A DNA stretch of 64,000 bases from contig NZ_JAEKPD010000016.1 in the NCBI RefSeq assembly GCF_016412875.1, positions 1 through 64,000 of the forward strand, in the 5' to 3' direction. The DNA is from Palleronia pontilimi. Lineage in GTDB: Bacteria > Pseudomonadota > Alphaproteobacteria > Rhodobacterales > Rhodobacteraceae. Position numbers and translations under genes: made by a program. Of the stretch, positions 59,495 to 64,000 are shown in pieces (the stretch's first letter is position 1; each line of letters opens with the position of its first letter). The notes beneath the pieces are model-generated. The model did not search any database, was not told where the DNA came from, and saw only the letters and a program-made list of their open reading frames with translations.

Positions 59495-60349
59495 ATGCGG
59501 CTTATTTGCCCGAATTGCGCAGCGCAATACGAGATCGACGACTCGTTGATCCCGGAGGGTGGTCGCGACGTACAATGCTCGAACTGCGGGCATACCTGGT
59601 ACGAGGATCACGCCGAGGCGCTGACCGCGTCGGCCGACGACGCCGGTGCGACCGCGGGCGAGAGCCTGGACAAGCGCCCGCCCCGCCGCGAGCTCGACGC
59701 CAAGACCAAGCAGATCCTGCGCGAAGAGGCCGAGCGCGAGGCCGCGCAGCGCCGCGCCGCCGCCCAGGCCCCCGTCGCAGAGCAGACCGAGTTGGGTCTG
59801 ACCCCGGAAGAAAGCTCCGAGCCCAAGGGCCTGCAGGACCTGCCAGACCGTTTCCCCGAAGGCGAAAAGACCGATAAAGGCGCGGCCGCACCCCAGGCAC
59901 CGGCGCCCAGCGAAAGCCCGCCGCCGGACGAAGTCCCGGCGCAAAGCCGGGCCAAGGTGTCGCGCCCCGACCCCGACGCCGCGCGCAGTGCGGCGGCCAT
60001 CGCCGCCTCGTCGCGGGGCGATCTTCTGCCCGATATCGACCAGATCAACTCGACCCTGACCGCCACGTCCGAGCGCCAGAAAGGCGCCGATCCCGCGGAC
60101 GATTACGACGACGACCGCGCGCCCCTGCCCCCATCGGGCAGCGGCTTTCGCATCGGCTTCTCGGTGGTGCTGGCCCTGACCGCCATCGTCATGGCGGTCT
60201 ATCTGCTGGCGCCCCAAATCGCTGACGCGATCCCCACTCTTGAGCCGACGCTGGCCAGCTACGTGGAGGCCGTGAACACCTTCCGCGCAACGCTGGACGG
60301 CTGGCTGATCTCGGCCTCGGAAGCGATCATCGGCGCGACGGACAACTAG
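59495..60349 (+). CDS. MJ0042-type zinc-ribbon membrane protein
   Basis: 284 aa. The N-terminal zinc ribbon MRLICPNCAAQYEIDDSLIP ... VQCSNCGHTWYE has two CxxC pairs. A long charged, Pro/Ala-rich linker (about 50-225) and one transmembrane helix (GFSVVLALTAIVMAVYLLA) follow, then a short C-terminal part. Function unknown; the family sits beside ftsEX in many Rhodobacteraceae. The start is supported by AGGAAA. Ends 4 bp into the convergent App1 gene. Confidence 0.85.
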   Translation: MRLICPNCAAQYEIDDSLIPEGGRDVQCSNCGHTWYEDHAEALTASADDAGATAGESLDKRPPRRELDAKTKQILREEAEREAAQRRAAAQAPVAEQTELGLTPEESSEPKGLQDLPDRFPEGEKTDKGAAAPQAPAPSESPPPDEVPAQSRAKVSRPDPDAARSAAAIAASSRGDLLPDIDQINSTLTATSERQKGADPADDYDDDRAPLPPSGSGFRIGFSVVLALTAIVMAVYLLAPQIADAIPTLEPTLASYVEAVNTFRATLDGWLISASEAIIGATDN

Positions 60350-61362
60350 AGCGTCACGCCCGCCTTGCGCAGCTCTTCGGCCACGTGGCCGAAATCCGAC
60401 CCATGCGCCACGATGACCCCCAGCCTGCGGATCGCCGCCATGGCCGCGCGACTCGCATCGTCCGGGCCGGGCCCCGGCTCGCGCAGGATCACCGCGGGGA
60501 TGCGCCCGCCGTGGCGGTGGCACGCCTCCAGATAGACCTCGGCATCGTGCTGGCCGGTATCGCCGATCAGGATGAAGGGCAGATCCGGGTTCGCGTTCAG
60601 GATTCGGTCGATGGCGCTGCCCTTGTGATCGCCATGGGTGCCCGAGATGAACTGCGTCTCGCTGATCCCGAGGTCCCGCAGGAACATCGGCCCCGCGGCA
60701 AGGCCCGCCCGGTCGAACACGCGCTCGAGGAACGCGTGCAGGTTCCACGGGCTCGAGCTGACGAAGAAGATCGGGTTGCGCCCGTGATTGGACAGGTGGT
60801 CCATCAGCACGATGGAATCCGGGAACACCCGCCGCGACGTGGCCGAGCCGGTGAAGGTCGTCCAGAGGTTGCGCGCCAGCGAATAGGCGCCGGTATGCAT
60901 CATCGTGTCGTCGATATCCGACACCACACCCAGCCGCGCGTCGGGCGACGGGATCATGGCGCGGAAGATCTTGCGGCTGTCCGGATCGCCCGCGATCTCG
61001 AGCGCGACATCGTACCAGCCGGGCTTGGGATCCGCGACGGGCACTTCCACCGTGATGTAGCCTTCTTCGTCGCTTTGCACGGTGATGTCGTGGCCGGGGG
61101 CTGTGACGTCGACATGGGCGACCTCGTCGGTCAGGAACAGCGACAGCATTTCGCGCATGTTCTGCCAGCGGCTCTGGCCCGGATCGGGCGTGGTGCGCCT
61201 CAGGCTCGCCAGGACCCGCCCGCGCAGCACCACACCGCCGGGCTGGGCGTAGCCGCGATAGGCATCGAGAACGGGACGCTCGGGCCGCTTGCGCGGCCGC
61301 ACACGGTCGAACCAGCGCTCGGCACGGATGGCCGTTCTGTGCAGTAATCCCAACTGCGCCAC
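60346..61362 (-). CDS. App1-type phosphatidate phosphatase (DUF2183)
   Basis: 338 aa. HAD-like catalytic motif VVSDIDDTMMHTGAYS (DxDxT), FFVSSSPWNL, FISGTHGDHKGSAIDRILNA and ILIGDTGQHDAEVY, as in yeast App1 and bacterial DUF2183 proteins. Predicted Mg2+-dependent lipid phosphatase; there is no signal peptide. 21 bp after the queG stop side, same strand. Confidence 0.87.
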   Translation of the reverse strand: MAQLGLLHRTAIRAERWFDRVRPRKRPERPVLDAYRGYAQPGGVVLRGRVLASLRRTTPDPGQSRWQNMREMLSLFLTDEVAHVDVTAPGHDITVQSDEEGYITVEVPVADPKPGWYDVALEIAGDPDSRKIFRAMIPSPDARLGVVSDIDDTMMHTGAYSLARNLWTTFTGSATSRRVFPDSIVLMDHLSNHGRNPIFFVSSSPWNLHAFLERVFDRAGLAAGPMFLRDLGISETQFISGTHGDHKGSAIDRILNANPDLPFILIGDTGQHDAEVYLEACHRHGGRIPAVILREPGPGPDDASRAAMAAIRRLGVIVAHGSDFGHVAEELRKAGVTL

Positions 61363-61382
61363 TGAAATCCCCCCGGTCAGCT

Positions 61383-62462
61383 TCAGGCCAGTCGCAGCCT
61401 AGCCCAGCGCGCCGCGTCGGCAACCGCAGGATCCCCGTCCTGTGTCAGCGGGGCCACATGTTTCGCCAACTCGGGCAGCCCGGAATTGCCGATGGCGTAG
61501 CACACGTTGCGCACCAGCCGGTCGCGCCCGATGCGCTTGATGGGCGAGCCCGCGAACATCGCGCGGAACCCCGCATCGTCCAGGCGGGCCAGCGCGGCCA
61601 GCTCGGGCGCCCGCCGGCCGGGCTGCGTAGCCAGGCGCATGTCGCGCGCGGCGGTGGCGAACTTGTTCCAGGGGCAGACGGCCAGGCAATCGTCGCAGCC
61701 GTAGATCCGGTTGCCGAGCCCCGCGCGCAGGTCCAGGTCCACCGGGCCGCGATGCTCGATGGTCAGGTAGGAAATGCAGCGCCGCGCATCCAGCCGGAAC
61801 GGCGCGGGGAAGGCGTCGGTGGGGCAGACGTCCAGGCACTTGCGACACGATCCGCAATGCTCGGCCTCGGGCGCGTCGGGCGGCAGCGCAATGGTCGTAA
61901 AGATCGCGCCCAGGAACACCCAGTTGCCCAGGTCGCGGCCCAGCAGGTTGGTGTGCTTGCCCTGCCAGCCCAGCCCCGCGGCCTGGGCCAGCGGCTTCTC
62001 CATCACGGGCGCTGTATCCACGAACACCTTGATCTCTGCGCCCGCGCCCGCCCGGTCCAGCAACCAGCGCCCGACCCGCTTCAGCCGCTTCTTGACGACA
62101 TCGTGGTAATCGCGCCCCTGGGCATAGACGCTGACCGCGCCCCGGTCCTTCAGCCCCACATCGTCCAGCGGATCATGCGCGGGGGTATAGCTTTCGGCCA
62201 GCATCACCACCGATCGCGCCTCGGGCCACAGCGCGGTGGGATCGCCGCGCCACGCCATCCGCTCGGCCATCCAGCCCATCTGTCCGTGGTGGTCGGCCTC
62301 CACGAAAGCGCGCAGCCTCTCCGCCGCGTCGGGGATCGCATCGGGACGGCAGACGCCCATCTTCACGAAACCGGCCTCGATCGCAAAGCGCTCCAGCGCC
62401 GCCTTCAGCGCCGCGCCCCCCTCATCACTGGTCTTCAAATACCTCTGCGGGCGGCCCGCCAT
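61383..62462 (-). CDS. queG: Epoxyqueuosine reductase
   Basis: 359 aa cobalamin- and Fe-S-dependent enzyme for the last step of queuosine synthesis. Two [4Fe-4S] motifs, [16 protein letters not shown] and [16 protein letters not shown]-terminal [18 protein letters not shown] and [16 protein letters not shown]. The C-terminal HEAT-like part ([19 protein letters not shown]) is present. Its ATG overlaps the GST stop (TGATG). Confidence 0.95.
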   Translation of the reverse strand: MAGRPQRYLKTSDEGGAALKAALERFAIEAGFVKMGVCRPDAIPDAAERLRAFVEADHHGQMGWMAERMAWRGDPTALWPEARSVVMLAESYTPAHDPLDDVGLKDRGAVSVYAQGRDYHDVVKKRLKRVGRWLLDRAGAGAEIKVFVDTAPVMEKPLAQAAGLGWQGKHTNLLGRDLGNWVFLGAIFTTIALPPDAPEAEHCGSCRKCLDVCPTDAFPAPFRLDARRCISYLTIEHRGPVDLDLRAGLGNRIYGCDDCLAVCPWNKFATAARDMRLATQPGRRAPELAALARLDDAGFRAMFAGSPIKRIGRDRLVRNVCYAIGNSGLPELAKHVAPLTQDGDPAVADAARWARLRLA

Positions 62463-63127
62463 CAGAAATCCAGGTCGGAGTAATGCGCGGGCGGCGGAAA
62501 GCCCGGCACTTGGTCGGCCAGGATCGAGCGGAAGGCGGGACGCGACTTGATCTTGGCGTACCAGTCCTTGACCGTCTCGGACCGGCGCCAATCCACGTCC
62601 GAGATGTAATCCAGCGACGACAGGTGCGCCGCGGCCGCGAAATCGGCAAGGGTCATCTGGTCGCCTGCCAGCCAGCGCCGCTGATCCAGCAGCCACGCCA
62701 TGTAGTCCAGGTGGAACTTGATGGCCCGTGCGCCGGATTTCACCGCGCCGCTCTCGGGATAGCCCTGCCCCATCATCTTCTTGTTGACCCGCTCGTAGAG
62801 CAGCTTCGACGTCACCTCGTTGAAAAACTTGTCGTCGAACCACCCCACCAGGCGGCGCACCTCGTAGCGGTGCTCGGGCAGGCTGGGCATCAGCGGGATC
62901 TCGGGGTGGATCTCTTCCAGGTATTCGCAGATCGCGGTGGATTCGCTCATGTGACCCAGATCGGTCTTCAGCACCGGGACCTTGCCGGCCGGGTTGCGCC
63001 GCATGAAGTCGCTGTCCTTTTCCCAGTAGCGCTCCTCGACCAGTTCCACCTCGAGCTTCTTCTCGGCCAGGACCAACCGAACCTTGCGGCAGAAAGGCGA
63101 CAGCGGAACGTGGAACAGGCGGTACAT
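62462..63127 (-). CDS. Glutathione S-transferase family protein
   Basis: 221 aa. Thioredoxin-fold N-terminus [20 protein letters not shown] with a Ser/Cys in [17 protein letters not shown] and [11 protein letters not shown] (glutathione-binding), and the alpha-helical C-terminal domain ([20 protein letters not shown]). Substrate unknown. The start [12 protein letters not shown] is the family start. Coupled to queG. Confidence 0.9.
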   Translation of the reverse strand: MYRLFHVPLSPFCRKVRLVLAEKKLEVELVEERYWEKDSDFMRRNPAGKVPVLKTDLGHMSESTAICEYLEEIHPEIPLMPSLPEHRYEVRRLVGWFDDKFFNEVTSKLLYERVNKKMMGQGYPESGAVKSGARAIKFHLDYMAWLLDQRRWLAGDQMTLADFAAAAHLSSLDYISDVDWRRSETVKDWYAKIKSRPAFRSILADQVPGFPPPAHYSDLDF

Positions 63128-63209
63128 GGCGCAGGCCTTCTGGCTGGAAAACATTCCTTCAATGCCGCGTCTGGGGTCACGCATCAAGGGTCGGTGAGTG
63201 GGCCGTCCG

Positions 63210-63950
63210 CTATTGGAAGCAATCCGCCCGCCCGTCGGCGTCGATGGTGGCCGCCCCGTCACGGATCGCGCGCGCACGGCGCTGGACGAAGGCCGACGGG
63301 TTCGACGCCGATCGGTCCTTGGGCGCGGGCAGGATCGCCGCCAGCCGCGTCGCCTGCGTCGCCGTCAGCTCGGCCGGGGTGACGCGGAAATAGCGATAGG
63401 CGGCCGCGTCCACCCCGAAGACGCCTTCACCGAACTCGGCCACGTTCAGATACACTTCCAGGATCCGCCGTTTCGACCAGACCATCTCGACCACGGGGGT
63501 GATGACGGCCTCCAGCGCCTTGCGCAGCCATGAACGCCCCTGCCAGAGATAGACGTTCTTGACGACCTGCTGGCTGATCGTCGACGCCCCGCGCGCGCCG
63601 CCGTCGGTGATCGCGTCGCGGATGGCGGTGATGTCGAAGCCCCAATGGGTGCAGAAATTCGCGTCCTCGGCCGCCACCGCCGCGCGCGCCATGATCGGCG
63701 CCATCTGCGCCAGCGGCACCCATTCGTGGTCGACCTGGCCCAGCCGCCGCGCCTCGGCGCGCATGTAGGGGGTCGAGGGCGGATCGAAGACGGCGAAGCA
63801 CGCCACCGCCAGCAGCAGGATCGCCACCGCCGCCAGCAGCCCCCGCGCGGTCCAGCGCGCAAGCCAGCGGATGGGCCGCGGGCGCCCCCATCGCGACGCC
63901 GCCTGCGGTGCCTTGCGGGACTTTCCCTTCGTCTTCGCCTTCGGTGCCAT
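63210..63950 (-). CDS. mtgA: Monofunctional biosynthetic peptidoglycan transglycosylase
   Basis: 246 aa. Basic N-terminus, one membrane anchor (GLLAAVAILLLAVACFAVF), then a GT51 domain: AAVAAEDANFCTHWGFD (catalytic Glu), GGARGASTISQQVVKNVYLW and KRRILEVYLNVAEFGEGVFG with the second Glu. It polymerises lipid II into glycan strands. AAGGAG precedes the ATG at 63950. The final 50 bp of the window contain no feature. Confidence 0.95.
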   Translation of the reverse strand: MAPKAKTKGKSRKAPQAASRWGRPRPIRWLARWTARGLLAAVAILLLAVACFAVFDPPSTPYMRAEARRLGQVDHEWVPLAQMAPIMARAAVAAEDANFCTHWGFDITAIRDAITDGGARGASTISQQVVKNVYLWQGRSWLRKALEAVITPVVEMVWSKRRILEVYLNVAEFGEGVFGVDAAAYRYFRVTPAELTATQATRLAAILPAPKDRSASNPSAFVQRRARAIRDGAATIDADGRADCFQ

Positions 63951-64000
63951 GGCGCTCCTTTGGCCCCGGCCCGGGCAGTCCGTCAAGCGGGGACACGTGA

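Overview
The window comes from a high-GC alphaproteobacterium, most likely a Rhodobacteraceae (roseobacter-type) chromosome. Supporting signs are the mcl1-type (3S)-malyl-CoA lyase, the conserved ftsE-ftsX-plsC / MJ0042 zinc-ribbon neighbourhood, DUF1244 and DUF5671 genes, a Hint-domain protein, a TRAP transporter and small GC-rich intergenic palindromes. No rRNA, tRNA, CRISPR array, insertion sequence, integrase or phage gene was seen.

Region 1 (1-20.6 kb, almost all minus strand) is the information-processing block. Reading leftwards it runs secE, nusG, rplK, rplA, a three-gene insert, rplJ, rplL, rpoB, rpoC, an nhaC antiporter, a plus-strand Hint-domain protein, then rpsL, rpsG, fusA and the 5' part of tuf, which runs off the left edge. 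The tuf reading frame has an in-frame TAG at codon 35. The insert between rplKA and rplJL encodes a Tat-type exported protein with about 14 Ser-Glu-Ala repeats, a small lipoprotein and an HPr-kinase-like P-loop protein.

Region 2 (20.6-34.6 kb) is mixed housekeeping: an NTF2-like protein, ytoQ overlapping accA, mcl1, a D-amino-acid transaminase, DUF5671 and DUF1244 genes, pyruvate kinase, rpmI-rplT, a secreted dienelactone hydrolase, and pheS and pheT separated by three very small membrane or exported ORFs.

Region 3 (34.8-56.9 kb) is a sugar-acid catabolic island. It holds an IlvD/Edd dehydratase, a KDG-type kinase, a complete tetronate module (denD, ltnD, otnK, otnC, otnI) predicted to turn D-erythronate and L-threonate into DHAP, and a UxaA-type dehydratase. 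It also holds a split transketolase, a FAH-family hydrolase, further dehydrogenases, a DctPQM TRAP importer, LysE and DMT exporters, and a GntR/FCD regulator. The palindrome TGGTATACCA occurs five times exactly and once with one mismatch, always in front of island genes. Two copies flank a sigma70-like promoter between gntR and dctP, so the island looks like one GntR regulon.

Region 4 (57-64 kb) returns to cell-envelope and housekeeping genes: plsC, ftsX, ftsE, an MJ0042 zinc-ribbon protein, an App1-type phosphatase, queG, a glutathione S-transferase and mtgA.
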